Origin: Phylloscopus collybita
Taxonomy: Eukaryota > Chordata > Aves > Passeriformes > Phylloscopidae
Length of the DNA stretch: 64,000 nucleotides
Reading direction: 5' to 3'
Assembly: GCA_027886175.1 (NCBI GenBank)
Contig: JAJNNQ010000044.1
Coordinates: forward strand, 1,054,001 to 1,118,000
Program-made: the position numbers and the translations under genes
In this document: in pieces, positions 33,286 to 47,770 of the stretch
Layout: each line of letters begins with the position of its first letter
How positions within the stretch are numbered: position 1 is the stretch's first letter
Notes under the pieces: model-generated
Seen by the model: the letters and a program-made list of their open reading frames with translations, nothing else
Told to the model about the DNA's origin: nothing
Databases searched by the model: none

Positions 33286-36200
33286 AAACTGACAGTAGGA
33301 ATAGGGGGCTGGTGATGGTTGCCATGGAAACAGTCCGTAGCAACAGCAGGCTTGTGATGGTGGCCATGGAAACTGACCATAGGAATAGCGGGCTGGTGAT
33401 GGTTGACATGGAAACTGACCATACCAATAGGGGGCTCATGATGGTTGCCATGGAAACTGACCACAGCAACGGCAGCTCCTGATGGTTGCCATGGAAACTG
33501 ACCTTACCAGCAGGCTGGTAATGGTGCCATGGAAATTGACCATAGCCACAGGGGCAGGTGATGGTTTCCATGGAAACTGACCATAGCAACAGGGGGCTGG
33601 TGGTGGTTGCCATGGAAACTGACCGTAGCATCAGCAGGCTCGTGATGGTTGCCATGGAAACTGACAGTAGCAATAGGGGGCTGGTGATGGTTGCCATGGA
33701 AACAGTCCGTAGCAACAGCAGGCTTGTGATGGTTGCCATGGAAACTGACCATAGCAACATGGGGCTGGTGATGCTTGCCATAAAAACTGACTGTAGGAAC
33801 AGGGGGGCAGGTGATGGTTGCCATGGAAACTGACCATAGCAACAGGGTTGGTGAAGGTTGCCATGGAAACTGAACAACCAAGAAGGGTATGTTGGTGGTT
33901 GCCATAGAAACTGACAATCACAACAAGGCTGTGATGGTTGCCACAGAAATTGACCTTAGCAACAGGGGGCTGGTGATGGTTGCCATGGACACTGACCATT
34001 GCAACAGGGTTTTTGATTCTTGCCATGGAAATTGACAATAGCCACAGGGGCAGGTGATTGTTGCCATGGAAACTGACCATAGCAACAGGGGGCTGGTGGT
34101 GGTTGCCATGGAAACTGACCGTAGCATCAGCAGGCTCGTGATGGTTGCCATGGAAACTAACCGTAGCAATAGAGGGCTGGTGGTGGTTGACATGGAAACT
34201 GACAATAGCAACGGGGGCTGGTGATGGTTGTCATGGAAACTGACCGTAGCAACAGCAGGTTGGTGATGGTTGCCATGGAAATTGACCATAGGAACAGGAG
34301 CTGGTTGTGGTTGCCATGGAAACAGTCCGTAGCAAGTGGAGCTGGTGATGGTTTCCATGGAAACTTACCGTTGGAACGGGAGCTGATGATGGTTGCAATG
34401 GAAACTGACCATAGGAACAGGGGCTGGTGATGGTTGCCATGGAAACTGACCATAGGAACAGGGGCCGGTGATGGTTGCCATGGAAACTGACCGCAGCAAC
34501 GGTAGTGGTGATGGTTGCCATGGAAACTGACAGTAGGAACAGGAGGCTGGTGATGGTTACCATGGAATCTGACCGTAGCAACAGGTGGCTGGTGATGGTT
34601 GGCCTGAAAATTGACCGCAGCAACGGCAGCTGGTGATGGTTGCCATGGAAACAGTCCGTGGCAACAGCAGGCTTGTGATGGTTGCCATGGAAACTGACCA
34701 TAGGAATAACGGGCCGGTGATGGTTGCCATGGAAACTGACCATAGCCACAGCGGCTTGTGATGGTTAACATGGAATTTGATGGTAGAAACGGTAGCTGGT
34801 TATTGTTGCCATGGAAAATGACTACAGCAAAGGGGGGGGCTGGTGATGGTTGCCATGGAAACTGAACATAGCAACGGGGGCTGGTGATGGTTGTCATGGA
34901 AACTGACCATAGCAACAGGGGCTGGTGATGGTTGCCATGGAAACTGACCGCAGCAACGGTAGCTGGTGATTGTTAACATGGAAACTGACTGTAGGAACAG
35001 GGGGCTGGTGATGGTTACCATGGAATCTGACCATAGCAACAGTGGGCTGCTGATGGTTGTCATGGAAATTGACCATAGGAACCTGTGCTGGTTGTGGTTG
35101 CCATGGAAACTGACCATAGCAAAAGGGGGTGGGTGACGGTTGCCATGGAAACGACCATAGCTACAGCAGGCTCATGATGGTTGCCATGGAAACTGACCAA
35201 AGCAACAAGGGGGCTGGTGATGGTTGACATGGAAACTGACCATAGGAACAGGGGCAGGTGATGGTTGGCATGGAAATTGACTGTAGCAACGGTAGCTTGT
35301 GATGGTTGCCATGGAAACTGACCGTAGCAACAGCAGGCTCATGATGGTTTCCATGGAAACTAACCATAGCAATAGGGGGCTGGTGATGCTTGCCATGGAA
35401 ACTGACTGTAGGAACAGGGGGGCAGGTGATGGTTGCCATGGAAACTGAGCATAGCAACAGGGGCCTGGTGATTGTTGCCATGGAAATTGACCATAGGAAC
35501 AGGAGCTGGTTGTGGTTGCCATGGAAACAGCCCGTAGCAAGGGGAGATGGTGATGGTTTCCATGGAAACTTACCGTTGTAATGGGAGTTGATGATGGTTG
35601 CCATGGAAACTGACCGTAGCAACAAGGGGGGGTCAGGTGATTGTTGCCATGGAAACTGACCATAGGAACAGGGGCCGGTGATGGTTGCCATGGAAACTGA
35701 CCGCAGCAACGGTAGCTGGTGATTGTTAACATGGAAACTGACTGTAGGAACAGGGGGCTGGTGATGGTTACCATGGAAACTGACCATAGCAACAGTGGGC
35801 TGGTGATGGTTGTCATGGAAATTGACCATAGGAATAGCGGGCTGGTGATGGTTGCCATGGAAACAGTCCGTAGCAACAGCAGGCTTGTGATGGTTGCCAT
35901 GGAAACTGACCATAGGAATAGCGGGCTGGTGATGGTTGACATGGAAACTGACCATACCAATAGGGGGCTCATGATGGTTGCCATAGAAACTGACCACAGC
36001 AACGGCAGCTGCTGATGGTTGCCATGGAAACTGACCTTACCAGCAGGCTGGTAATGGTTGCCATGGAAATTGACCATAGCCACAGGGGCAGGTGATGGTT
36101 TCCATGGAAACTGACCATAGCAACGGTAGCTGGTGATTGTAGCCATGGAAATTGAGCATAGCAACAGGGGGCTGGTGGTGGTACCCATGGAAACTGACCG

Positions 36201-38088
36201 TAGCATCAGCAGGCTCGTGATGGTTGCCATGTAAACCAACCGTAGCAATAGAGGGCTGCTGGTGGTTGACATGGAAACTGACCATAGCAACGGGGGCTGG
36301 TGATGGTTGTCATGGAAACTGACCATAGAAACAGCTGGTTGGTGATGGTTGCCATGGAAATTGACCATAGGAACAGGAGCTGGTTGTGGTTGCCATGGAA
36401 ACAGTCCGTAGCAAGGGGAGCTGGTGATGGTTTCCATGGAAACTTACCGTTGTAACAGGAGCTGATGATGGTTGCAATGGAAACTGACCATAGGAACAGG
36501 GGCTGGTGATGGTTGCCATGGAAGCTGACCATAGGAACAATGGCCGGTGATGGTTGCCATGGAAACTGACCGCAGCAACGGTAGCTGGTGATTGTTGCCA
36601 TGGAAACTGACTGTAGGAACAGGAGGCTGGTGATGGTTACCATGGAATCTGACCATAGCAACAGGGGGCTGGTGATGGTTGGCCTGAAAATTGACCGCAG
36701 CAACGGCAGCTGGTGATGGTTGCCATGGAAACTGACCGCAGCTGTAGCAGGCTGGTAAAGGTTGCCATGAAAATTGAACATAGGAATAACGGGCTGGTGA
36801 TGGTTGCCATGGAAACTGACCATAGCCACAGTGGCTTGTGATGGTTAACATGGAATTTGATGGTAGAAACGGTAGCTGGTGATTGTTGCCATGGAAACTG
36901 ACCGTAGCAACAGCAGGCTCATGATGGTTTCCATGGAAACTAACCATAGCAATAGGGGGCTGGTGATGGCTGCCATGGAAACTGACCATAACAATAGGGG
37001 GCTGGTGATGGTTGCCATGGAAACAGTCCGTAGCAACAGCAGGCTTGTGATGGTTGCCATGGAAACTGACCATAGGAATAATGGGCTGGTGATGGTTGCC
37101 ATGGAAACTGACCATAGCCACAGCGGCTTGTGATGGTTAACATGGAATTTGATGGTAGAAACGGTAGCTGGTTATTGTTGCCATGGAAAATGACTACAGC
37201 AAGGGGGGGGGCTGGTGATGGTTGCCATGGAAACTGACCATAGCAACGGGGGCTGGTGATGGTTGTCATGGAAACTGACCGTAGCAACAGGGGGCTGGTG
37301 ATTGTTGCCATGGAAACTGACCATAGGAACAGGGGCCGGTGATGGTTGCCATGGAAATTGACTGTAGCAACGGTAGCTGGTGATTGTTGCCATGGAAACT
37401 GACCATAGCCACATGGGGCTGGTGATGGTTGCCATGGAAACTGACTGTAGGAACAGGGGGGCAGGTGATGGTTGCCATGGAAACTGACCATAGCAACAGG
37501 GTTGGTAAAGGTTGCCATGGAAACCGAACAACCAAGAGGGGTATGTTGGTGGTTGCCATAGAAACTGACAATCGCAACAAGGCTGTGATGGTTGCCACAG
37601 AAACTGACCTTAGCAACAGGGGGCTGGTGATGGTTGCCATGGACATTGACCATTGCAACAGGGTTTTTGATTGTTGCCATGTAAATTGACCATAGCAACA
37701 GCGGCAGGTTATGGTTGTTATGGGAACGTACGGTAGCAACAGGGGGCTGGTGATGGTTGCCATCGAAACTGCCTGTAGCAAGAGGGGGCTGGTGATGGTT
37801 GCCATAGAAAGTTACCAATAGCAACGGGGCTGGTGATGGTTGCAATGGAAACTGACCATAGAAGCAGCGGGCTGCTGATGGTTGCCATGGAAACTGACCG
37901 CAGCAACGGTAGCTGGTGATTGTTAACATGGAAACTGACTGTAGGAACAGGGGGCTGGTGATGGTTACCATGGAATCTGACCATAGCAACAGTGGGCTGG
38001 TGATGGTTGTCATGGAAATTGACCATAGGAACCTGTGCTGGTTGTGGCTGCCATGGAAACTGACCACAGCAAAAGGGGGTGGGTGACG

Positions 38089-38102
38089 GTTGCCATGGTA
38101 AC
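38089..38102 (+). promoter_or_regulatory. Full-consensus X-box (RFX site)
   Basis: GTTGCCATGGTAAC matches GTNRCC-NN-RGYAAC at every position and is nearly palindromic. It arises from the usual GTTGCCATGGAAAC by one A-to-T change in a monomer near the right end of a degenerate stretch. It is the only full match I noticed. Confidence 0.6.
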
Positions 38103-38640
38103 GACCATAGCTACAGCAGGCTCGTGATGGTCGCCATGGAAACTGACTATAGCAACGGGGGCTGGTGATGGTTGCCATCGAAACTGACCGTAGCAAGAGG
38201 GGGCTGGTGATGGTTGCCATAGAAAGTTACCAATAGCAACGGGGCTGGTGATGGTTGCAATGGAAACTGACCGCAGCATTGGTAGCTGGTGATTGTTAAC
38301 ATGGAAACTGACTGTAGGAACAGGGGGCTGGTGATGGTTACCATGGAATCTGACCATAGCAACAGTGGGCTGGTGATGGTTGTCATGGAAATTGACCGTA
38401 GGAACCTGTGCTGGTTGTGGTTGCCATGGAAACTGACCATAGCAAAAGGGGGTGGGTGACGGTTGCCATGGAAACGACCATAGCTACAGCAGGCTCGTGA
38501 TGGCTGCCATGGAAACTGACCTCAGCAATAGGGGGCTGGTGATGGTTGACATGGAAACTGACCATAGCCACAGGGGCAGGTGATGGTTTCCATGGAAACT
38601 GACCATTGCAATGGGGGCTGGTGATGGTTTCCATGGAAAC

Positions 38641-40514
38641 TGACAGTAGGAATAGCGGGCTGGTGATGGTTGACATGGAAACTGACCATAACAATAGGGG
38701 GCTGGTGATGGTTGCCATGGAAACTGACCTTACCAGCAGGCTGGTAATGGTTACCATGGAAATTGACCATAGCCACAGGGGCAGGTGATGGTTTCCATGG
38801 AAACTGACCATAGCAACGGTAGCTGGTGATTGTTGCCATGGAAACTGACCATAGCAACAGGGGGCTGGTGGTGGTTGCCATGGAAACTGACCGTAGCAAC
38901 AGCAGGCTCGTGATGGTTGCCATGGAAACTAACCGTAGCAATAGAGGGCTGGTGGTGGTTGACATGGAAACTGACCATAGCAACGGGGGCTGGTGATGGT
39001 TGTCATGGAAACTGACCGTAGCAACAGCAGGTTGGTGATGGTTGCCATGGAAATTGACCATAGGAACGGGAGCTGGTTGTGGTTGCCATGGAAACAGTCC
39101 GTAGCAAGGGGAGCTGGTGATGGTTTCCATGGAAACTTACCGTTGTAACGGGAGCTGATGATGGTTGCAATGGAAACTGACCATAGGAACAGGGGCTGGT
39201 GATGGTTGCCATGGAAACTGACCGTAGCAACAAGGGGGGGCAGGAGATTGTTGCCATGGAAACTGACCATAGGAACAGGGGCCGGTGATGGTTGCCATGG
39301 AAACTGACCGCAGCAACGGTAGCTGGTGATGGTTGCCATGGAAACTGACCATAGGAACAGGAGGCTGGTGATGGTTACCATGGAATCTGACCATAGCAAC
39401 AGGGGGCTGGTGATGGTTGGCCTGAAAATTGACCGCAGCAACGGCAGCTGGTGATGGTTGCCATGGAAACTGACCGTAGCTGCAGCAGGCTGGTAATGGT
39501 TGCCATGAAAATTGAACATAGGAATAACGGGCTGGTGATGGTTGCCATGGAAACTGACCATAGCCACAGCGGCTTGTGATGGTTAACATGGAATTTGATG
39601 GTAGAAACGGTAGCTGGTTATTGTTGCCATGGAAAATGACTACAGCAACGGGGGGGGGCTGGTGATGGTTGCCATGGAAACTGACCATAGCAACGGGGGC
39701 TGGTGATGGTTGTCATGGAAACTGACCATAGCAACAGGGGGCTGGTAATGGTTGCCATGGAAATTGACCATAGGAACATGGGCCGGTGATGGTGGCCATG
39801 GAAATTGACTGTAGCAACGGTAGCTGGTGATTGTTAACATGGAAACTGACTGTAGGAACAGGGGGCTGGTGATGGTTACCATGGAATCTGACCATAGCAA
39901 CAGTGGGCTGGTGATGGTTGTCATGGAAATTGACCATAGGAACCTGTGCTGGTTGTGGTTGCCATGGAAACTGAAGATAGTAAAAGGCAATGGGTGACGG
40001 TTGCCATGGAAACGACCATAGCTACAGCAGGCTCGTGATGGTCGCCATGGAAACTGACTATAGCAACGGTAGCTGGTGATGGTTGCCATGGAAACTGACC
40101 ATAGGAACAGGAGGCTGGTGATGGTTACCATGGAATCTGACCATAGCAACAGGGGGCTGGTGATGGTTGGCCTGAAAATTGACCGCAGCAACGGCAGCTG
40201 GTGATGGTTGCCATGGAAACTAGCCGTAGCTGCAGCAGGCTGGTAATGGTTGCCATGAAAATTGAACATAGGAATAACGGGCTGGTGATGGTTGCCATGG
40301 AAACTGACCATAGCCACAGCGGCTTGTGATGGTTAACATGGAATTTGATGGTAGAAACGGTAGCTGGTTATTGTTGCCATGGAAAATGACTACAGCAACG
40401 GGGGGGGGCTGGTGATGGTTGCCATGGAAACTGACCATAGCAACGGGGGCTGGTGATGGTTGTCATGGAAACTGACCATAGCAACAGGGGGCTGGTGATG
40501 GTTGCCATGGAAAT
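38641..40514. repeat. 1874-bp tandem duplication in array B, copy 1
   Basis: Begins at TGACAGTAGGAATAGCGGG and matches the following 1874 bp. Every stretch I compared is identical, including a 9-G run at its 1.0-kb point. A related, diverged block of about 716 bp (38510-39225) recurs at 43130-43845 (offset 4620). Confidence 0.9.
39374..39659. repeat. Recurring seven-monomer cassette of array B (representative copy)
   Basis: A fixed order of variant monomers: TTACCATGGAATCTGACC, TTGGCCTGAAAATTGACCG, GACCGTAGCTGCAGC, GCCATGAAAATTGAACATAG, ATAGCCACAGCGGC, TTAACATGGAATTTGATGG, then CCATGGAAAATGACTACAGC ending in a run of 9 G. The last two are nearly always adjacent and recur near 30740, 34760, 37135, 40330, 41455, 42210, 44080, 45535, 47635, 48135, 49290, 49885, 51870, 53035 and beyond. 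Confidence 0.8.
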
Positions 40515-42388
40515 TGACAGTAGGAATAGCGGGCTGGTGATGGTTGACATGGAAACTGACCATAACAATAGGGGGCTGGTGATGGTTGCCATGGAAACTG
40601 ACCTTACCAGCAGGCTGGTAATGGTTACCATGGAAATTGACCATAGCCACAGGGGCAGGTGATGGTTTCCATGGAAACTGACCATAGCAACGGTAGCTGG
40701 TGATTGTTGCCATGGAAACTGACCATAGCAACAGGGGGCTGGTGGTGGTTGCCATGGAAACTGACCGTAGCAACAGCAGGCTCGTGATGGTTGCCATGGA
40801 AACTAACCGTAGCAATAGAGGGCTGGTGGTGGTTGACATGGAAACTGACCATAGCAACGGGGGCTGGTGATGGTTGTCATGGAAACTGACCGTAGCAACA
40901 GCAGGTTGGTGATGGTTGCCATGGAAATTGACCATAGGAACGGGAGCTGGTTGTGGTTGCCATGGAAACAGTCCGTAGCAAGGGGAGCTGGTGATGGTTT
41001 CCATGGAAACTTACCGTTGTAACGGGAGCTGATGATGGTTGCAATGGAAACTGACCATAGGAACAGGGGCTGGTGATGGTTGCCATGGAAACTGACCGTA
41101 GCAACAAGGGGGGGCAGGAGATTGTTGCCATGGAAACTGACCATAGGAACAGGGGCCGGTGATGGTTGCCATGGAAACTGACCGCAGCAACGGTAGCTGG
41201 TGATGGTTGCCATGGAAACTGACCATAGGAACAGGAGGCTGGTGATGGTTACCATGGAATCTGACCATAGCAACAGGGGGCTGGTGATGGTTGGCCTGAA
41301 AATTGACCGCAGCAACGGCAGCTGGTGATGGTTGCCATGGAAACTGACCGTAGCTGCAGCAGGCTGGTAATGGTTGCCATGAAAATTGAACATAGGAATA
41401 ACGGGCTGGTGATGGTTGCCATGGAAACTGACCATAGCCACAGCGGCTTGTGATGGTTAACATGGAATTTGATGGTAGAAACGGTAGCTGGTTATTGTTG
41501 CCATGGAAAATGACTACAGCAACGGGGGGGGGCTGGTGATGGTTGCCATGGAAACTGACCATAGCAACGGGGGCTGGTGATGGTTGTCATGGAAACTGAC
41601 CATAGCAACAGGGGGCTGGTAATGGTTGCCATGGAAATTGACCATAGGAACATGGGCCGGTGATGGTGGCCATGGAAATTGACTGTAGCAACGGTAGCTG
41701 GTGATTGTTAACATGGAAACTGACTGTAGGAACAGGGGGCTGGTGATGGTTACCATGGAATCTGACCATAGCAACAGTGGGCTGGTGATGGTTGTCATGG
41801 AAATTGACCATAGGAACCTGTGCTGGTTGTGGTTGCCATGGAAACTGAAGATAGTAAAAGGCAATGGGTGACGGTTGCCATGGAAACGACCATAGCTACA
41901 GCAGGCTCGTGATGGTCGCCATGGAAACTGACTATAGCAACGGTAGCTGGTGATGGTTGCCATGGAAACTGACCATAGGAACAGGAGGCTGGTGATGGTT
42001 ACCATGGAATCTGACCATAGCAACAGGGGGCTGGTGATGGTTGGCCTGAAAATTGACCGCAGCAACGGCAGCTGGTGATGGTTGCCATGGAAACTAGCCG
42101 TAGCTGCAGCAGGCTGGTAATGGTTGCCATGAAAATTGAACATAGGAATAACGGGCTGGTGATGGTTGCCATGGAAACTGACCATAGCCACAGCGGCTTG
42201 TGATGGTTAACATGGAATTTGATGGTAGAAACGGTAGCTGGTTATTGTTGCCATGGAAAATGACTACAGCAACGGGGGGGGGCTGGTGATGGTTGCCATG
42301 GAAACTGACCATAGCAACGGGGGCTGGTGATGGTTGTCATGGAAACTGACCATAGCAACAGGGGGCTGGTGATGGTTGCCATGGAAAT
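40515..42388. repeat. 1874-bp tandem duplication in array B, copy 2
   Basis: Direct tandem copy of 38641-40514, apparently without a difference. After 42388 the sequence reads TGACCATAGGAAC instead of TGACAGTAGGAAT, so there is no third copy. Confidence 0.9.
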
Positions 42389-45300
42389 TGACCATAGGAA
42401 CAGGAGCTGGTTGTGGTTGCCATGTAAAAAGCCCGTAGCAAGGGGAGATGGTGATGGTTTCCATGGAAACTTACCGTTGTAACGGGAGTTGATGATGGTT
42501 GCCATGGAAACTGACCGTAGCAACAAGGGGGGGCAGGTGATTGTTGCCATGGAAACTGACCATAGGACCAGGGGCCGGTGATGGTGGCCATGGAAATTGA
42601 CTGTAGCAACGGTAGCTGGTGATTGTTAACATGGAAACTGACTGTAGCAACAGCAGGCTCGTGATGGTTGCCATGGAATCTGACCATAGCAAGAGTGGGC
42701 TGGTGATGGTTGTCATGGAAATTGACCATAGGAACCTGTGCTGGTTGTGGTTGCCATGGAAACTGACCATAGCAAAAGGCGGTGGGTGACGGTTGCCATG
42801 GAAACGACCATAGCTACAGCAGGCTCGTGATGGTCGCCATGGAAACTGACTATAGCAACGGGGGCTGGTGATGGTTGCCATGGAAACTGACCATAGCCAC
42901 AGGGGCAGGTGATGGTTTCCATGGAAACTGACCATAGCAACGGTAGCTGGTGATTGTTGCCTTGGAAACTGACCATAGCAACAGGGGGCTGGTGGTGGTT
43001 GCCATGGAAACTGACCGTAGCAACAGCAGGCTCGTGATGGTTGCCATGGAAACTAACCGTAGTAATAGAGGGCTGGTGGTGGTTGACATGGAAACTGACC
43101 ATAGCAACGGGGGCTGGTGATGGTTGTCGTGGAAACTGACCTCAGCAATAGGGGGCTGGTGATGGTTGACATGGAAACTGACCATAGCCACAGGGGCAGG
43201 TGATGGTTTCCATGGAAACTGACCATTGCAATGGGGGCTGGTGATGGTTTCCATGGAAACTGACAGTAGGAATAGCGGGCTGGTGATGGTAGACATGGAA
43301 ACTGACCATAACAATAGGGGGCTGGTGATGGTTGCCATGGAAACTGACCTTACCAGCAGGCTGGTAATGGTTGCCATGGAAATTGACCATAGACACAGGG
43401 GCAGGTGATGGTTTCCATGGAAACTGACCATAGCAACGGTAGCTGGTGATTGTTGCCATGGAAACTGACCATAGCAACAGGGGGCTGGTGGTGGTTGCCA
43501 TGGAAACTGACCGTAGCAACAGCAGGCTCGTGATGGTTGCCATGGAAACTAACCGTAGCAATAGAGGGCTGGTGGTGGTTGACATGGAAACTGACCATAG
43601 CAACGGGGGCTGGTGATGGTTGTCATGGAAACTGACCGTAGCAACAGCAGGTTGGTGATGGTTGCCATGGAAATTGACCATAGGAACAGGAGCTGGTTGT
43701 GGTTGCCATGGAAACAGTCCGTAGCAAGGGGAGCTGGTGATGGTTTCCATGGAAACTTACCGTTGTAACGGGAGCTGATGATGGTTGCAATGGAAACTGA
43801 CCATAGGAACAGGGGCTGGTGATGGTTGCCATGGAAACTGACTGTAGGAACAGGAGCCTGGTGATGGTTACCATGGAATCTGACCATAGCAACAGGGGGC
43901 TGGTGATGGTTGGCCTGAAAATTAGACTGCAGCAACGGCAGCTGGTGATGGTTGCCATGGAAACTGACCGTAGCTGCAGCAGGCTGGTAATGGTTGCCAT
44001 GAAAATTGAACATAGGAATAACGGGCTGGTGATGGTTGCCATGGAAACTGACCATAGCCACAGTGGCTTGTGATGGTTAACATGGAATTTGATGGCAGAA
44101 ACTGTAGCTGGTTATTGTTGCCATGGAAAATGACTACAGCAACGGGGGGGGCTGGTGATGGTTGTCATGGAAACTGACCATAGCAACAGGGGCTGGTGAT
44201 GGTTGTCATGGAAACTGACCATAGCAACAGGGGGCTGGTGATGGTTGCCATGGAAATTGACCATAGGAACAGGAGCTGGTTGTGGTTGCCATGGAAACAG
44301 CCCGTAGCAAGAGGAGATGGTGATGGTTTCCATGGAAACGTACCGTTGTAACGGGAGTTGATGATGGTTGCCATGGAAACTGACCGTAGCAACAAGGGGG
44401 GGGCAGGTGATTGTTGCCATGGAATCTAACCATAGGAAAAGGGGCCGGTGATGGTTGCCATGGAAATTGACTGTAGCAACGGTAGCTGGTGATTGTTGCC
44501 ATGGAAACTGACCGTAGCAACAGCAGGCTCATGATGGTTTCCATGGAAACTAACCATAGCAATAGGGGGCTGGTGATGGTTGCCATGGAAACACTCCGTA
44601 GCAACAGCAGGCTCGTGATGGTTGCCATGGAAACTGACCACAGCAACGGCAGCTGATGATGGTTGCCATGGAAACTGACCTTACCAGCAGGCTGGTAATG
44701 GTTGCCATGGAAATTGACCATAGTCACAGGGGCAGGTGATGGTTTCCATGGAAACTGACCATAGCAACGGTAGCTGGTGATTGTTGCCTTGGAAACTGAC
44801 CATAGCAACAGGGGGCTGGTGGTGGTTGCCATGGGAACTGACCGTAGCAACAGCAGGCTCGTGATGGTTGCCATGGAAACTAACCGTAGCAATAGAGGGC
44901 TGGTGGTGGTTGCCATGGAAACTGACCATAGCAACGGGGGCTGGTGATGGTTGTCATGGAAACTGACTGTAGCAACAGCAGGTTGGTGATGGTTGCCATG
45001 GAAATTGACCATAGGAACGGGAGCTGGTTGTGGTTGCCATGGAAACAGCCCGTAGCAAGGGGAGATGGTGATGGTTTCCATGGAAACTTACCGTTGTAAC
45101 GGGAGCTGATGATGGTTGCAATGGAAACTGACCATAGGAACAGGGGCTGGTGATGGTTGCCATGGAAACTGACCGTAGCAACAAGGGGGGGCAGGTGATT
45201 GTTGCCATGGAAATTGACCATAGGAACAGGGGCCGGTGATGGTTGCCATGGAAACTGACCGCAGCAACGGTAGCTGGTGATGGTTGCCATGGAAACTGAC

Positions 45301-45928
45301 TGTAGGAACAGGAGGCTGGTGATGGTTACCATGGAATCTGACCATAGCAACAGGGGGCTGGTGATGGTTGGCCTGAAAATTGACCGCAGCAACGGCAGCT
45401 GGTGATGGTTGCCGTGGAAACTGACCGTAGCTGCAGCTAGCTGGTAATGGTTGCCATGAAAATTGAACATAGGAATAACGGGCTGGTGATGGTTGCCATG
45501 GAAACTGACCATAGCCACAGCGGCTTGTGATGGTTAACATGGAATTTGATGGTAGAAACGGTAGCTGGTTATTGTTGCCATGGAAAATGACTACAGCAAC
45601 GGGGGGGGCTGGTGATGGTTGCCATGGAAACTGACCATAGCAACGGGGGCTGGTGATGGTTGTCATGGAAACTGACCATAGCAACAGGGGGCTGGTGATG
45701 GTTGCCATGGAAACAGTCTGTAGCAACGGTAGCTGGTGATTGTTGCCATGGAACCTGACCGTAGCAACAGCAGGCTCATGATGGTTTCCATGGAAACTAA
45801 CCATAGCAATAGGGGGCTGGTGATGGCTGCCATGGAAACTGACCATAGCAACATGGGGCTGGTGATGGTTGCCATGGAAACTGACTGTAGGAACAGGGGG
45901 GCAGGTGATGGTTGCCATGGAAACTGAC

Positions 45929-46332
45929 CATAGCAACAGGGTTGGTGAAGGTTGCCATGGAAACTGAACAACCAAGAGGGGTATGTTGGTGGTTGCCATA
46001 GAAACTGACAATCGCAACAAGGCTGTGATGGTTGCCACAGAAACTGACCCTAGCAACAGGGGGCTGGTGATGGTTGCCATGGACACTGACCATTGCAACA
46101 GGGTTTTTGATTGTTGCCGTGGAAATTGACCATAGCAACAGGGTTGGTGAAGGTTGCCATGGAAACTGAACAACCAAGAGGGGTATGTTGGTGGTTGATA
46201 TGGAAACTGACAATCGCAACAAGGCTGTGATGGTTGCCACAGAAACTGACCCTAGCAACAGGGGGCTGGTGATGGTTGCCATGGACACTGACCATTGCAA
46301 CAGGGTTTTTGATTGTTGCCATGTAAATTGAC
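45929..46332. repeat. Tandem duplication of a five-monomer block (202 bp)
   Basis: The block starting TAGCAACAGGGTTGGTGAAGG occurs at 45931 and again at 46133, each containing GAACAACCAAGAGGGG and GGGTTTTTGATTG. The second copy has GGTTGATATGG where the first has GGTTGCCATAG. Confidence 0.88.
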
Positions 46333-46870
46333 CATAGCAACAGCGGCAGGTTATGGTTGTTATGGGAACGTACGGTAGCAACAGGGGGCTGGTGATGGTT
46401 GCCATGGAAACTGACCATAGCAAGAGGAGGCTGGTGATGCTTGCCATAGAAAGTTACCAATAGCAACGGGGCTGGTGATGGTTGCAATGTAAACTGACCA
46501 TAGAAGCAGCGGGCTGGTGATGGTTGCCATGAAAACTGACCATAGCAACAGGGGCTGGTGATGGTTGCCATGGAAACTGATTATAGCAACAGGGGCTGGT
46601 GATGGTTGCCATGGAAACTGACCGCAGCAACGGTAGCTGGTGATTGTTAACATGGAAACTGACTGTAGGAACAGGGGGCTGGTGATGGTTACCATGGAAT
46701 CTGACCATAGCAACAGTGGGCTGGTGATGGTTGTCATGGAAATTGACCATAGGAACCTGTGCTGGTTGTGGTTGCCATGGAAACTGACCACAGCAAAAGT
46801 GGGGTGGGTGACGGTTGCCATGGAAACGACCATAGCTACAGCAGGCTCGTGATGCTTGCCATGGAAACTG

Positions 46871-47200
46871 CCCTCAGCAATAGGGGGCTGGTGATGGTTG
46901 ACATGGAAACTGACCATAGCCACAGGGGCAGGTGATGGTTTCCATGGAAACTGACCATTGCAATGGGGGCTGGTGATGGTTGACATGGAAACTGACCATA
47001 GCCACAGGGGCAGGTGATGGTTTCCATGGAAACTGCCCTCAGCAATAGGGGGCTGGTGATGGTTGACATGGAAACTGACCATAGCCACAGGGGCTGGTGA
47101 TGGTTGCCATGGAAACTGACAGTAGGAATTGCGGGCTGGTGATGGTTGACATGGAAAATGACCCTAACAATAGGGGGCTGGTGATGGTTGCCATGGAAAC
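46871..47200. repeat. Tandem duplication of a four-monomer block (165 bp)
   Basis: CCCTCAGCAATAGGGGG starts at 46871 and 47036, followed by the same order of TTGACATGG and CATAGCCACAGGGGC monomers. The second half of the second copy drifts. Confidence 0.7.
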
Positions 47201-47770
47201 AGTCCGTAGCAACAGCAGACTTGTGATGGTTGCCATGGAAACTGACCATTGCAATGGGGCCTGGTGATGGTTGACATGGAAACTGACCACAGCAACGGCA
47301 GCTGATGATGGTTGCCATGGAAACTGACCTTACCAGCAGGCTGGTAATGGTTGCCATGGAAATTGACCATAGCCACAGGGGCAGGTGATGGTTTCCATGG
47401 AAACTGACCATAGCAACAAGGCTGTGATGGTTGCCACAGAAACTGACCCTAGCAACAGGGGGCTGGTGATGGTTGCCATGGACACTGACCACAGCAACGG
47501 CAGCTGATGATGGTTGCCATGGAAACTGACCTTACCAGCAGGCTGGTAATGGTTGCCATGGAAATTGAACTAAGGAATAACGGCCTGGTGATGGTTGCCA
47601 TGGAAACTGACCATAGCCACACCGGCTTGTGATGGTTAACATGGAATTTGATCGTAGAAAAGGTAGCTGGTTATTGTTGCCATGGAAAATCACTACAGCA
47701 CCGGGGGGGGCTGGTGATGGTGTCCATGGAAACAGTCCGTAGCAACAGCAGGCTTGTGGTGGTTGCCATG

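Larger units (their letters stand above)
24970..38640. repeat. Array B, left part: scrambled monomer variants with local duplications
   Basis: No single higher-order period holds. Variant monomers occur in recurring short strings that are shuffled relative to each other, with blocks of 0.2-1.2 kb reappearing at different distances (3609 and 6887 bp, for example). This is what repeated unequal exchange and later mutation would leave outside a homogenised core. No gene or dispersed repeat is seen in this stretch. Confidence 0.85.
42389..47770. repeat. Array B, middle part: scrambled variants
   Basis: Only 41-bp monomers without a long-range period. It includes the diverged relative of the 1874-bp block (43130-43845) and two short tandem duplications described separately. 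No gene, RNA or dispersed element is seen. Confidence 0.85.
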
